A DNA stretch of 64,000 nt from Chrysomallon squamiferum (GCA_012295275.1 CM022670.1:9460006-9524005); one strand, 5' to 3'. Positions 12,333-26,736 are shown, numbered from the stretch's first letter. The notes: generated by a model not told the origin, from the sequence alone. Numbers and translations are program-made.

Positions 12333-15300
12333 TTACAATATAGGTTTACTGACATTAGCATATCCCACACCAATACATGTTAAAATGAGTTTTTCTCCTC
12401 CAAGTTTTAGTTCATGTTCTTCTTCTTCATCTGTTTTTTGTTGAACATCAACTTTGAACACAATCTGGAAGAAGTCTTTCAGATGTCTCAGAAACTGGAT
12501 TCTGAAATTCAAGTTTTTATATTTATCCTGATTGATGAGTAAATAATTTTAAAATGTTATTTAAGAAAAGGAAAGAAACATTTATTTTTCTTCCATTTTA
12601 GTTTTGCTCTTTTTTCTCTCAATTAAAAAAAGTGAATGAGAAATATTTATAGTCTAATATTTCATAATAACTGATAGTTTAAAAAGCTGTAGTTTGCTTT
12701 TCTATCAGCATTATTCTACTTTGCAATTGTAAAAGGAATATATATCTTACGTGTAAGGTGTCAGAGGTCCTGTTAATATTTTTGATACATCCTGTTGACC
12801 AAGTACCATAAAGAGAGCTGCTATACTTTGATTGGTTGAATCCACACAACCACCCTGAATGAAGAAAAGTTAATTACTCTAATTTTTAAACAGTTTGGAT
12901 TTACATAAATGTAGTTATTGTTCAAACAAAGCATCTGTTCCAGAACAAAAGATAAGCTTCAGAATTCTCCTGATACATTTTTGAAAATACTTTTATTATT
13001 TTCTTGCCATGCTCGGCTTAAAAAAATAAAAAAAATATATTAAGAATATAATAAATACTTCTGTTTTAATTAACATAATTAATCCCAAAAATATTCTATA
13101 CCCAATCAAAATAATTATTACCCTGTATATTTCCTCTAAAAGCAGTTTTGCTGCAGTTGCCCCTAAATCTTCTGGAACTGAGGGACCTTTTTCTGAGCCT
13201 CTTGGATTGGACACAGATTCTGCACATAAGAATGTTCCATTGGTTGTTTCTGCAACAAGTGTTAGTCCAAATCCTGGAGATCTGAAAAACAAAATTGAGG
13301 GAACAAAACTCAAAACACTTACTTAGAAAACACCAAACAAATTAATATTTAACAAGACTCAAGGGGTAAATAATAGTAGTGAGATAAATAGTTTTGCAGG
13401 AACAATTATTGTCTCCTGTGCTCTGGTTCTCAGTTCAACATTTTGTTGAAATATGCAGGTGATATAAACGGCATTCTAACAGTGGTTCTCATGTAAATAA
13501 TTTCACAGAAAGAATCATTATTTCCAGTGGTCTTCTTCCCATATCAACCTTTTACAGGAAGATAACTACGTTCTAATAATTAATACAAACCTGAAAATGT
13601 TTGAAAATGTAGATACATACTTGCCAGACTGTGAACCTTTGCAGTGATCTGTGTAAATGTAGATGTCTGGTAAAAACTTGTTGAGGACACTGCGAGTTGA
13701 ATCAACAATTCTGTTTACTGTCGCTGGTGACACTCGGACTGCCCAGCTTGTTATAGTCAAGGTGGCAATTTAGATTTTTTTTTTTAAATAAATAGTAAAA
13801 ACATGTTGTATTTTAAATTTGAAAAAAAAATATAATTACATGTAAATGTATTGATTAGAAATAAAATGTTGTGCAGATGAAGAATCTGTTTTATTATTTG
13901 ACTGAAATATTTTCATGTTACTGTTCATTACAGGATCATTTCTTATTTTTGAAGTCATAAAGGTGTATATGAATTTTAAATAATAGTACTGACGAAAATA
14001 CAATACTGGTTTTTGTGTTTATTTTGTTCTGTTATGTGAAATTATAGACCATCATCAACATTTAAACTCAATCAGTCATGCTTACAGAAAAACACTGAAC
14101 ACACTTTAGTACCTGGACACAAAAATTAATACACTGGTTGTTATCCAGTTCTTTTATCACATAGTTGAAAGATTTACAGAGCAAAGAAAAGACTGATATA
14201 CTGTTCAACAATATTATTATTAATAATCAGTTTTGAAATTAATGTTTTAACAAATATTATCATGATGATCATTAAAGAACTTTTTTTTTTTTTAAATGCA
14301 ATCTAAAAAATATTGTTTCCAAGGATACGCCACACCTCTGATTCGTTTAACTTTGCCTGGATCAAGGTACTGAATAGGTCGAAGTTTCTGTCTGCACGGA
14401 CAAGAGAAAATAATCTCACCACCACCTTCAGGTGCAGCTCCTCGTTTGTTTATCTGATTTTTGAAAAAAGAATTACATTTTTTTTATATAGTTACAGTAA
14501 ATATTAATATTTACAAAAATAACTTTAGTCTCGTGTAACTTTTTAATTATTTACCATATAACTTTCATAAATTCTGTATTTAAATATTTAAATTTTCTGA
14601 TTGTAGAATTGCAACAGACGACTTCAAAAATGTATACTTACAATAAATGAAATTATATTCCATATACTCGATACATATTGCTGGACTAAGAGCAAACAAA
14701 TTAAAATTAAATAAAAAGAAACAAAATATATATAATCACAGAAATTTAAACTGTTTCATACCTTCATTTCTAAACCTTCATCAGTTCCTAGAAATCTTTT
14801 AAGAACAGGAAATGTGGACAACTTTATGAGATCAACCTGTTACGAAATAACAATTTAAAAAGATAATTAAGTCAAAGACAATAATTGAAACTGTTAATTT
14901 GTTGACTTTATTCCTTTTACTAAAGATTCAGAATTAAATAAAAATAATTTGTAAGAAAGTAATTACAATGCTAGTTTTATTTTTAAATGTTTACTTATTG
15001 TTGAAAAAGTGTCTATTCTGCTGTAACACATACTGGTATATATCATTATGTATATATGTATATGTATATGTCCTCTATAAGAGGAATAGAGAAATAATAC
15101 ATATCTTGAACTGAATAAGTCTGTTCATTTCAAATAATATAATACAGATATATAAAAAGAATTCAGAAAAGATAAAGCAAAAAAAAAAAAAAAAAAAAAA
15201 AACCATTGCACAGTACTCTGATACAATCATTAAGTGATTGTGAAATCAGATTTTTAAACATTTATAAATTTATATATGTTAATATAAAACTTGTAAGGCA

Positions 15301-16621
15301 TTTTCCACCATTTTGATGGTCATTCATATATACAAAACACTTACAGAAGGATCTGTCTGGTCACTGGTCACTCCACGAAGGACAGCTCTCACTGGCTTCT
15401 TTGTAAATGGAGCCAGGCAGACAAGAGCCTCAAGATAGTAGCCAATAGATCTTTGTGGGTTACAGTCATGTTCCACCTGACCTCCTATCAGCAAACCAGG
15501 CTGATAGAACAAACTTGTTCCTGAAAATAAAATAAAAAAGATTTAACCTTCTACAGACTTTATGTCCATGTTAACACAAAAAATGAATAAAAAAATAATA
15601 TAATAATAAAAAAATAAAATTTTAAAAAGTGCAAATAACAATATCAGAGTGATACAACAGAAAATAATATTGAATACTTTTGGAAACAGAGCTGCCAAAA
15701 TAAAGGTCAACATGTCGTCAGGCTTTCTGATACAAAAATTATATCCAGAAATTTGTACACAAAATGATTTAACTGTTGGGGTGGAGTGTTTATAAAAAAG
15801 AAGACAATAAACAAAATATCATTAAAATGAAAAAAAATCTCAACAACATTATTTTCATCAGATCATAAAATAAAAGTGACAAACATATAACAGTTGTTTC
15901 TTCTTTTTTTTTCACTTACCTGTTTCATTAACAATTATCTTAGATCCATTAGTCAGTTTGTCAAGAAATCTTATAAAACTAGCTTCAAAATCTGAAAGTA
16001 AATGCAGACATTGTTGAAAAAAGGAAAAACAACAACAATAATAATAACAAAAATAAAATTAATAATCTAACATTCATAATTCATATAGTTTGGATTTGTT
16101 GAAGATTGCTCTACTGTACAGACTGAGACAGACTCCAATAATTATTATGATGAATTTCTGAACAGGATCTTAGTTTATTTTATGTTGCGCATTGCTTTAC
16201 CTGTTACAGTTAAATCTAGAGTTACATACAGAAGGCGACTGACTTTATTATCTATATTGTCATCCTCTACAGAGCAAAGTGAAAATTTGCAAAAGTAACT
16301 GACCAAGAAGAACCATGTTGTTATCACACTATTTATGGCGTCAGCTTGTGTACATTTTAACACTGGATGATAGGAACAATATCTTCTGTATCATCTATAG
16401 GCATAGGGATATATATATCGTTTTGAAAATTTAGAAGAGTAAAGTATGACTCGAAAGTTTGAGATATCACAAAGTGACAAACCTTTAATTCCAGGATCGT
16501 CCTCTTTAGAACGGATTCTCTTTATTTTCACACTTTTCCCACTGAGTGTTGCTAAAACTAATCTTTGTCGAAAATAATTACATCCTTCGTATGTAATACA
16601 ATTTAAAGAATTCGCACTCAT
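12333..16621 (-). CDS. RCL1: RNA 3'-terminal phosphate cyclase-like protein
   Basis: RCL1 is a catalytically divergent RNA cyclase homologue in the small-subunit processome, acting with Bms1 in the nucleolus during 18S pre-rRNA processing. Exons in gene order: 16483-16621, 15920-15991, 15345-15520, 14762-14836, 14329-14453, 13621-13746, 13122-13281, 12751-12854, 12333-12501. They sum to 1146 nt (381 residues; the human protein is about 373). Visible family segments are GCNYFRQRLVLATLSGKSVK near the start, YQPGLLIGG and EHDC, APEGGGEIIFSCP, VRVSPATVNRIVDS, PDIYIYTDH, SPGFGLTLVAETTNGTF, LPLTP-like PLTPYT and a C-terminal TCIGVGYANVSK. The start is the ATG at 16619-16621; the frame continues upstream without another ATG. 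The intron between exons 5 and 6 is U12-type. It starts 351 bp from ERCC8 in head-to-head orientation. Confidence 0.95.
13747..14328 (-). other. U12-type (minor spliceosome) intron in RCL1
   Basis: On the minus strand the donor is GTATCCTT, the U12 5' splice-site consensus. The 3' end carries CCTTGAC, a U12 branch-point match, with the branch A 10 nt before the exon, followed by ACAAG and no polypyrimidine tract. Splicing here restores RGVAWAVRVSP, matching the family pattern RGMAYSVRVSP (from memory). No U2-type pair of sites gives the same frame. Confidence 0.9.
15180..15202. repeat. Poly-A run in RCL1 intron 3
   Basis: About 23 consecutive A on the plus strand (poly-T in the RCL1 sense). 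Confidence 0.85.
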
Positions 16622-16972
16622 TTTATACAACTTTCGTTTTACTTCTTGCACGTGTTTACAACAACAACTTTGGTCACACCAAAATGTACGTATTCTAACA
16701 TATATTATGATAAAAATAAATTATTATGATATCAGATATGAAGAAAATTACACTCAAAACATTTTGTCATTACAATCAAATAAAACACAATACATGCTTT
16801 AGAAACAAACTATTTTTAAAGTGTATTGCGAAACTGAATATGTTGAGTCTGAATAGCTTTACAAACACTAAATTAATCTTCGTTAAAAGAGTTCCTGGAC
16901 GGAAGTGACTACAGAAGTAAATAATCACAATGATAAGGCTAGAGGGTTTACAGTGAACGTAAAGTTATTTAA
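16622..16972. promoter_or_regulatory. Bidirectional promoter RCL1 / ERCC8
   Basis: 351 bp separate the two divergent start codons, so the promoters must share this interval or overlap it. It contains a CACGTG E-box at 16649-16654 and an ETS-like ACGGAAGTG at 16899-16907, followed at once by ACTACA. CpG dinucleotides are denser here and in both first exons than in neighbouring introns. No TATA box at a sensible place was identified. Confidence 0.75.
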
Positions 16973-19601
16973 ATGTTGAGACTGTTAGCATTAAGAGCAA
17001 TCGGCGATGATAGTCCGCTAGTTCTATATCGTGCAGAAACTACTCGAAGGGTTTACGGACTAGAACTCAGTAAATATACTGATTTTCAGAGAGTCCACAA
17101 AGGACCAGTTGGAACATTAGATATCGACTTGGTCGAAGGAAGATAGTATGTGATTATGTCAGTTTAATCATTCGTAATTTTGAAGTATTATCTGGATTGA
17201 TATTATACTAGTATAGATTACTATAGGTTAAAACCATAAATATGATCCTGAGTATGAAAATTCTCACAACACACTTTAATTTAATAAATATTTGATAATA
17301 AAATTATTCATTTATTGAGTTAGTGAATTACTATACTATACTATAATACTGAATACATTGTCACATGATTGTGCAATGATACATGTTTATAACTTTTATT
17401 ATATGTAAATACTCTTAAAATAGTAACAATCTTACAAAGATACATTTAGTGATTTATTTTAAATATATACATTTTTTATGATAGGCTGACTTGCTACTAA
17501 AATTAACATACTTGATTTTTTTATATATATGTATTATTTTATTACTTTTACACAGGACTTTAATTATATTTCTTTCAGTCTTCTTTCTGGAGCAGCTAAT
17601 GGCAATGTGGCCATACATGATCTGGAGGATTTCTCTGGAGACTTCAAGTATACCTACAAACATGTTTGTGGAATCAATCAAGATAACAGACATGCACATA
17701 AATATAGTGTCTCAACAGTTCAGTGGTATCCAATGGACTCAGGACTTTTTACAACCAGTGGATCCGACAAAGTATTAAAAATATGGGACACAAATAGATT
17801 AATTGTAAGTGAAAAAAAAAGTGGACAAAAATAATAGATAAATAGTAATATTAACAAAGAACATGGTGTTTTTTGTTTTGTTTTTAATATTTGGCTTATT
17901 ATTCATTTATAGTTGCAGACTGTTTCTTCAAGTAGTATATTTAGCACTAGATTATCAGTAATTTTTTTCAAAAGGAGTAATGATAAACATCTTGTTCATT
18001 TTAAAAGTAATACATATCTGTTGACATTCCAGAATATCTTTTAAATTATTATTTACATTCATTATAGTGGTTTTTCTTATATACATTATAATTTAATGAA
18101 ATGTGGGTTGAATAATGTAGTTGTAACATAAAATCTAGAAATTTAGATGCCTGCATTCTGGTTTGTAGTGCATTCATACTCTAATGATTTATTTTTTCAT
18201 TTTGCAGCCAGCAGATGAATATCAGTTTACTAGTATTATTTATTCTCACAACATGTCGCCAGTAGCAACAAATCATTCACTTCTGGCTGTTGGAGGTGCT
18301 CGCTCCACTCTCAAGCTTGTTGATTTACGAGCAGGTGCAGCTTCTCACATGTTGAAAGGACACAAATCTTCAGTCTTATGTGTCAAATGGTCAACAAAGG
18401 ATGAATTCATTCTGGCTTCTGGCAGGTAAAAACTGTTTCAAGATCAAATCTATCCAAAGTTGAAGAGAAGAATGTGTCTCAGAGACAGACAATTTCCCAG
18501 ACAGTCACAGGTTCCTTCTCATCAATAATAAGAAATTCTTGTTTCAGTTTTTGTCTTATAGATTTATAATTATATTGAGACAGCTCATGCATTTGTGTCA
18601 TAATTAATTTATGAAGCAATGAAGATACTTTATTTCTTTCTTTATTTCACCACACAGAATAATTTTTATTAGTGCTAATTGTATGACACCAAGTTTGCCA
18701 TTAATTAAATGAGAATGATGACATTTTCAGTGCTGATAATCGCGTTTTGATGTGGGATATTCGAAAAGCAAAAGGAAGCTTGATGTCTCTTGACCAGTAT
18801 AGCAGAGAATCAACCACAGGCAAAACTGAAGGTAAATAAAAAATTCCAAAAACATTTTAACGCTCCTTTTTTTTTTAACAAACTGAATGCAGGTCTGTAT
18901 TTAAAGGATTACTGTTACTAATTTGTAATTATATGACCTGAAAGGATAGGTAACTTGTTATCCATTCTTAATGTCACTTCCGTTTAAAAAAATTTAACAG
19001 TTACAATGAATTTTTAATCTTGCATTATATTTTTGAAACTGATAATTACATTTTTAGTTTATATTTTATATGTATAGAAAAATAAATGAATTTATTTACT
19101 AATTCTCTTTCAGCAACCACAGCACACAATGGTCATGTGAATGGAATGTGTTTTACTGCAGACGGTTTGTTTTTACTTACATTTGGAACAGACGACACAC
19201 TTCGGTTGTGGAACACATCCACTGGTAAAAACACCATGGTCAATTATGGGTCAATTACTAATGACAGCAGAAAAACTATTCAGATAGCAGTTTCGCAGGA
19301 CGGGTGTCCTGATGTTGTGATTGTACCAAATCAGAGTAACATAGAGATTTTAGATCTTCATTCGGGAATGCATATAAACACATTGAGAGGCCATTATAGT
19401 CAAGTTAATTGTTGTGTTTTTCACCGTGACAAGCATGAAGTTTACAGTGGTGGCAATGATAGAAATATTCTTATTTGGTTGCCAGAGACAGCTACAGATT
19501 ATGACGAGTATTTGAAAGCAGAACGCCAGTGTAAAAACAGAACTAAGTTTGTCAGCAGAATTGCAGCCACAGCTGATTCATGGAGCAGTGATGAAGATTA
19601 A
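16973..19601 (+). CDS. ERCC8: DNA excision repair protein ERCC-8 (CSA), WD40
   Basis: CSA is the substrate receptor of the CRL4 (DDB1-CUL4-RBX1) ubiquitin ligase in transcription-coupled nucleotide excision repair, where it acts with CSB at stalled RNA polymerase II. Exons: 16973-17145, 17579-17804, 18208-18425, 18731-18831, 19114-19601; 1206 nt, 401 residues (human 396). The N-terminus has AETTRRVYGLELS, as in CSA. WD repeats end in LKIWD, VLMWD, LRLWN and ILIW; YSVSTVQWYPMDSGLF and TTAHNGHVNGMCF are strongly CSA-like. The C-terminus DSWSSDED is the conserved acidic tail. The start ATG is the first in frame and fits the family length. The last exon is long and holds the terminal blades. A plus-strand AATAAA lies at 19641-19646. 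Confidence 0.96.
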
Positions 19602-19705
19602 TATTTAAAAAAAAAAAAAGATTAAATTATTTGTTTTTAAAATAAAATGTGTTTGTTGTCCATTTCAATACTGCAGGTTTAGTAACAATGTGAAGTATTA
19701 TAAGT

Positions 19706-19745
<40 letters not shown>

Positions 19746-21398
19746 TTTCTAATAATATTTGTTTTGTTTCTAAACTGTTACACTAATCATTTATACTAAT
19801 GATTTTAGCAAAACACTGCTGAATCAACATTAAAATAAAAATAATAAATAATAATAAAAAAAATATATTAGCCACGTATCTATAAAACAAATTCACTTTG
19901 AAAAAAACAAAAACAACATACAATTGTAATTATTTTACATTTATTTCACAATTATAAAGAAATGACAATGGGGGAAAAGATGACATAAAATGAAGTATTG
20001 TAACAGATAATGAGAGATGAGTAACAAGACTATCACTTTTTAAGGTGATGCTCTATAACAAATATGAAAAGGTGATGCTATTAAACATCTCTCTCCTCTA
20101 AGTACACTAACTGTATGTAAGACATTATCTGTGTAAATCTGTTCATTAAAATGAACTATTAAAATAATGCAGATGTAAAACTTTCTTCAACACCATCACT
20201 GGGAAGTATATGCAGACTCTGAAGACTTGTGTTTTCAAATATCAGCAATACCAGAACAGGCTACCTAGGAAAAGTCACTGTAGAACATTAACCAGAAGAC
20301 ATTCACTTTTTATTTAACTGAATACCCAAAACTGAAGAAAATAACTAACACAGGTGAAAGTACCTTTCAGCAAAGGTTATTTTAATTATTCAGAAAAATA
20401 TTTATTCCACCATTCCTCCTATTTACTAACAACAAAATATGAAATATGAACCTAAGCACTTTTAATATTGTAAGAATCAGACTGAGGTAGGGATGGCCTT
20501 GGTTTGTTTATACCTAACTTTTGAGGAGAAACGAAATTTATATCTGCTTATTCATTTGTAATTATAATTATGATAAAAGAAAAATAATCTGCTGTTTACT
20601 TGAGTTTTAAACTAGGTTACTTTCACAGGGTGTTAGCATCCTTTATAAAACTAATATGACGACAACATAAACAATCTTTATTATAGCTCAGAACTGTCTG
20701 TACGTAAGCTATAGCATAACAAACAGAATAAAACATGAACACAAATCACTTAAGCGTTTTACTCAGCTGACAACTGAAGTTGAAATAATACACACATTCT
20801 GACATTATTTACAGTCATATTAAAGCTCACTTTACATTATGTCAGAGGGAAAACAAGAATGTCCTTTTCTATTTTAACTGCTGTGTAATATGTTTAGTTT
20901 TGTTTTGTTATTGTATTGATATAAAAGGAATCTAATATTTTGGTCACTTTCTAGTCAGTGAACTCTTGTATTCTGATACTTGTAGAATATTGTTTTTATG
21001 CCTAATGTGTTCTATAAGATTTTGTTTATATTACCAAGTTGGTTACAGCCAAGAATTAAGTATTTAGACACCTACGTGTATTGTCTGTTTTGTTTAAATG
21101 CCATGTAAATATATAAATGCAGCCTGCTGCTATTTTTGTTTTCAAAGTTACAAAATGTTTCATTTTTGTCTGTATAAGTAACAGTATAAAAAATGACAGT
21201 AATATCCATAATTAAATGCAGCCTGCTGCCTTTGTTCTCTGAACAATAATCAATCACAATATGTAGTTTGTGTTTTCACTCCAAACTAATGTACACTTTG
21301 TTTTTGTGTGTAACTTATGTTTATGTTTGTATGTTAAGTGTTCTTTATCTACAAACAACTCTACTGAGCACTGATATTCTTGGACTCGTTTTTGTCTC
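19602..21398. other. ERCC8/HDAC3 convergent 3' region
   Basis: This 1.8 kb stretch has no supported gene. The ERCC8 3' UTR is probably short (AATAAA at 19641-19646). An (AT)n/poly-T run spans 19709-19748. The rest is likely HDAC3 3' UTR: a minus-strand AATAAA (TTTATT on plus) at 19940-19945 would give a UTR of about 1.45 kb. It contains two copies of the 17-mer TAAATGCAGCCTGCTGC (21114-21130 and 21213-21229). Confidence 0.5.
21114..21229. repeat. Two identical 17-mers 99 bp apart
   Basis: TAAATGCAGCCTGCTGC occurs at 21114-21130 and 21213-21229. In HDAC3 sense it reads GCAGCAGGCTGCATTTA and lies in the probable 3' UTR. The GCAGCAGGCTGC part is nearly self-complementary. Confidence 0.8.
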
Positions 21399-22986
21399 TT
21401 AAGAAACATCCAGGAATCCATCACCATTTTCTTTATCATTATCTTTGTCACCGTCATAGAATTCATTGTCAGGCTCGATTCTGTTGATGAAAAGAGAAGA
21501 AAAATGTTTAATTATATACTTAACATTATAACTTACTCTAAAAGTATCTCTAAATTTTACACATTCTTATTAAAATAAATTAATATTAATTTGCTTTCTA
21601 TGAAGAGTATGAATGAAGATTCATTTTTCAATGTCTGTAAATTAAAAATAAAATAACTAAAACATACTATCAGAATTTCCATATAATCATATTTCAAAAG
21701 CCTGACAGTTTATACTTTTTATATTAATTAATTGTTTATTAAAAGGTCATCATAGATATTTCTGGTGTGAAAGAATATAAATTAATTAAAAAATTTCTAC
21801 CTTTTGTCAAGATCGTCCTGATGATTACGTAGATCTGGATCAAGGTCTTCATCATTTTCCAAATTCAGTAGATCAGACGGGATATCCTGCATCTGAACAC
21901 TGGGAGAATGAATCAGACATTTCAAATTCTCATTTATTGTCTGTCGAATCTGATCCAGGTACTAGATGAAAATAAACAGAATAATAATCCATTATTACCG
22001 CAGAAATAAAATTAAAAATACACTTTATTATACACATAGATTTGTGAACAAAACACACAGTGTTAATCTTAAACATGCTGACAGCATCACAAATGCTGTT
22101 AAATCATAATATATTATCAGTTTAACACACACAATACCTATACAGGAGTACATAAATTCTGATTATATACATTACTAATATGTTTGAGAGTGCATACATG
22201 TTATACTTGAACTACTGACATTTATAAATTTCTATATGAGAAAAACAATTATGAAATTAACAACTGGCAGTAAGTAACAGTTATATCATTTTTTTCAAAC
22301 TATTACAAATAAATACATTAATTAAAAAGTAGAAAATACCTGTTTTGTATTGAGATTTTCATGTTTTGTTGAGATGTCAGGGTGTAATGAAAAATCTGGG
22401 GCAAAATATTCCAAGTATTCTGAAAGAAACAAGATACAGCTATTTGTGCATACCAGTTTAACAAAATAACAAACACACTACTGAAAGGATAAAGTAAGAA
22501 ATAATTAATTAACTTTTTTTCATAAACGGAAATGACAACATCTCGTCTTTTAAGACAATTAGTGATCAAGAACATTTAACAATAAATAAATGTAAAATTT
22601 TGTTAACTTTCCATCATTCACAGTTATTTTTCCTTTAACCCTATCTAAAAAACAACAACAAGCAAACAGACACACTGAGATGAAAGACAGTGATAATTTA
22701 TAACTGAAAATCACCATTGTATGGCAGTTCATTGCTCAGCTCATCATCAAGTAAAACTGATGTCTCGTATGTCCAGCACCGGGCAACATTTCTCTTTGTG
22801 TATCCTCCACCACCTAGAACCAGCATCGGTATATTGTACTTCTTTACCTCCTTCACACAGTCCCTGAAGATGTTAATAAAACATCAGAAAATATCAGTTA
22901 AAAGAAATACCACCTTGGTTTTTTAGGTGATGTGATTTTTTCTTCTATTCTTAATATTTTGGGGATTAAACAAATATAACAAAAAA

Positions 22987-23025
<39 letters not shown>

Positions 23026-23576
23026 CATCAATAAATAATAATTTGATGTATTTATAAAGTTTTTATCGAATGTACAGATTTTTTATTTAACTTACCCATG
23101 ACCTTTGATGCTGAGATTGAAACATCCTAGTCTGTCACTTCCCAGAGAATCAGCTCCACACTATTTTATAAAAAAAATAAAACAAAAAATAAATCAGTAA
23201 TACATATCAAACATTTTGATTAACACTATTAACATGTTAAAGTTTTTCTGTTGATATGTTCTGTTAACCACAGCTGTTTCAAATATTTAGAATAACAAGT
23301 AAAAGTCACAAACAATGTATCAGCTTATTTTATTTTAAAATAAAACGTAACAGTATATATTGACACTGCATAGCAATTTCAAAAAGTAACAAGACTATTT
23401 CACTCAGTATTAATAATTTTAATGTAATAAGTAATATTTATCCATTATTCAACACTGAGGTGTACACATACCTGCAGCACTACACAAGTTGGCTGGTAAA
23501 ACTCCATCACTGACTGAACAATCGGCTTGAACACTTGCATGTAAGCTAAAATAAAGAGTAACAGTAACAAATGTTA

Positions 23577-23611
<35 letters not shown>

Positions 23612-26600
23612 TTTTAAAAGTTAGATATATGCTGAAAACATAATTAAGAATTATTTTAAACTCATCACCAAAACTCTGGATCTTTGTTTTTATTACTTTC
23701 ATAAATACAGTTTAGCCAGGTTTTTCAATTCATTTAGAAGAATCTTGAAATAAACTGTGTGTTCATTAAAAATGGTTTATGTAACAGGATGAAAAAATGA
23801 ACTCACTTGCGTCATCGATGCCTTCCTTCAGTGGTATATTCAAAGAGTAGTAACGTCCACTTTCTGCTCCCAACTCATACATATCACCTATCATAACATA
23901 TAAATTATTAAAGTTTCACACAATGATACCATAATAAGTTTATGAGTATTTCTCAATTCAACAAACAAATCTGGTAATATTAACTATTAACAAATGCTGA
24001 AAATGTGAAGACACATTTTTGTCAATAAAAACACATTATGAGTGAAAATATTATAAGAGAAAGGATAAAATAAAAATAGAAATACAATCTAAAAATCACT
24101 GCAGTAATAAAAATATCATGAAGAAAAGAAAAGAAAAAAAAAACAGAATTGACATATTATTATTCACACATTTCCAATTCTGAATTTATAAAAAATAAGA
24201 AAGAATATAAATCAGAATTTGTTTTTGGATATTTTCCATAATGTTATCTTATATATGGGTTGGCATGACCATATCAGCTGTAATGAAGATGACTTAACTT
24301 ACCTGTGCCAGGGAAAAAGAAGTTTCCATACTTATGGAAGGAACATGTCATGACTCTGTCTGTCAGGTAGAAGGCTTCCTGTACCCCGTCACCATGGTGA
24401 ATATCTATGTCTAAATACAACACTCGTGCATTGTATCTATCAAAAATAGGTAAATACGAACTCCGTGTAAGTGAACTTTTCAAAGCATTTAACTGTTGTC
24501 AAATATTCAGACAACAAAAATCACTTTTTGACCAATGATGTTAAGAAGCTGTTTGCAAAAAGCATACAAACACCATCTACCATCCAGAAACATAAACATG
24601 ATTAATATATACTTTACTTGCATTTTTTACGTACATAACAAATACATACATATTATGGAATTTTTCTCTCATATGCTTAATTTCTGGTTTCTCAAATTCT
24701 GTTGATTATACATGGAGGCTAAATTAAAAATGATATACATGAAACCATTTTATAAATTTTATGTGGTAATAAAAAAAATACTCTTTGGTGATTTTAAAAT
24801 TAAAATTTCAACTACTTAAGATATACAAAGTTAATTTCAGGCTTACTTCAGAAGCTCCAATATAGATATCACTATATCATTTACATAGCAAAATCCAGAT
24901 GCCTGAAAAAAAAAAAAAAAAACAACATCATATATAATTATATAGAAGAATGTATTAAAAGTCTGCAAAAACAGAAGCATTCAACTTTAAATATCTGTTA
25001 TGTTTTTAATCACTAATTAAATTCAACTTAATACATTTATATACTACTTAAAGATACAGAAATAAAATAAAAGATAATTTATATAAGAAATGTTTTCATT
25101 TATATTATTATTATTTTTATCTTACCTCATATTTTTTAGCATGATGCAATCCTCCAGACCAGTTCACAGCAATGTCACAATGCTAAAATGAACAGCAAAA
25201 AATCTTTCAGCAACAAAATATATAACAAATTTATTCATTTATACACCAGAAGAATGAAACATTCTAAAACAGTAAAATCAACAGTTACCTCATTTCTTTA
25301 TTTTTTTCTCACATAAAGATATTAATATTCATTTTTGTTTTAAAATTATCTTGTAATATGTCAGATAAGCAATTATACTTACAGCATTGTTAAGTTTGAC
25401 AGCTCCCTCTAATGAAGCACCAGTGTACATAGCACAGAAATCAAACAGACCATCAAATACTGGACTGAAAATAAAATGATTAAATTAAATCTAATTAAAT
25501 TAGTCTATAATAGCCTGTGATAAAAAAAAAAAACATAGTACTTAAGAAAAAAATTAAAATTAAAATAAAGCATATGAAGAAAGAAATTATATTTGTGTCT
25601 GACAATTAGAAATGATTTGACTATCAAATTACAAAATATCTTTGTTTCATAAAATAATCTTAGAGTCCAGATATTCTGTTTTTTGTTGGTTTTTTTCTCA
25701 CATTCATACTTACCAGTCTTCTCCTACATTAAAGAGGCTAAGTGACTTGGTGAATCCCTGTTGATTCTGAGGAGTGACTCTTCTCAAAAAATCAATGTAC
25801 TCCTCTGAGTGGAACCTGCACATATCATGAAATGTCGCCCGATATGGTCGATACACCTGAAACACAACAAACATTTTGTTTATTTTAATAATAATATCTT
25901 TAATAGAGAAAGTTAAAAAATGAATGAGATACAAAACAAAATTTAACACAATGTCTGAAAATGTGGTTAGTAAAAGTTATCAATTTAAAGAATCAGTTAT
26001 CTAAAATACTGTTATATCCAATGAAAATTTACTTTTTAAGTACTATCAGTCATAAATACACATTCCTAGAGCTTGGAATCACTGCAAGTAACACTGCTTG
26101 TTTATTCGATTAATTAAAGATAAATATTATCATCTTACAAAAATTTATTGTCAATCATTATAAGCATTTTACACCCACTTGAAGATTTAACCGATACTGA
26201 TCTTGATCCTACAGATCAAGTTGTTGTTGATGCATCTGATTTAAATTAGAAACAAAATAATGTTTAGTGTTCTTGTATTTCCCCATTTAGCTCTAAGCTG
26301 AAGCCAACAACAGGATGCAGCCAGTATTTATAGATCTTAAATTTAATGATTAACCACCAAGTTTCGTTAATTAAGAAATTACAGAGAATTAATATAATTT
26401 AAAAAGTTATACTCAATTACCTTCATCTTCTTATATAAGCCATAATTAAGCACCAGTGCATGAGTAAGAGCAATTCTGTATGGTTTCATAGGATGTCCAG
26501 GTCCTGCAATATTAACACAAACACTTATGCTTATAGTTATAGCACAATTTATTAACTGTTCATTCAGGGATTACATTATATTCTATGATTTTATATTAAC

Positions 26601-26700
26601 AGCAAACCTTCTTGAAATTTATATTTACATACTGAAAAATTAAAAAAAATAATAATAATACAAATTACCTTATCATAGTAATTACTACAAAAAGCCTACA

Positions 26701-26736
<36 letters not shown>

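Noticed and set aside
16622-16651. Longer RCL1 N-terminus starting at 16651
   Set aside because: The frame is open but has no ATG upstream of 16621 (its first codon is GTG), and the family begins near MSANSL.
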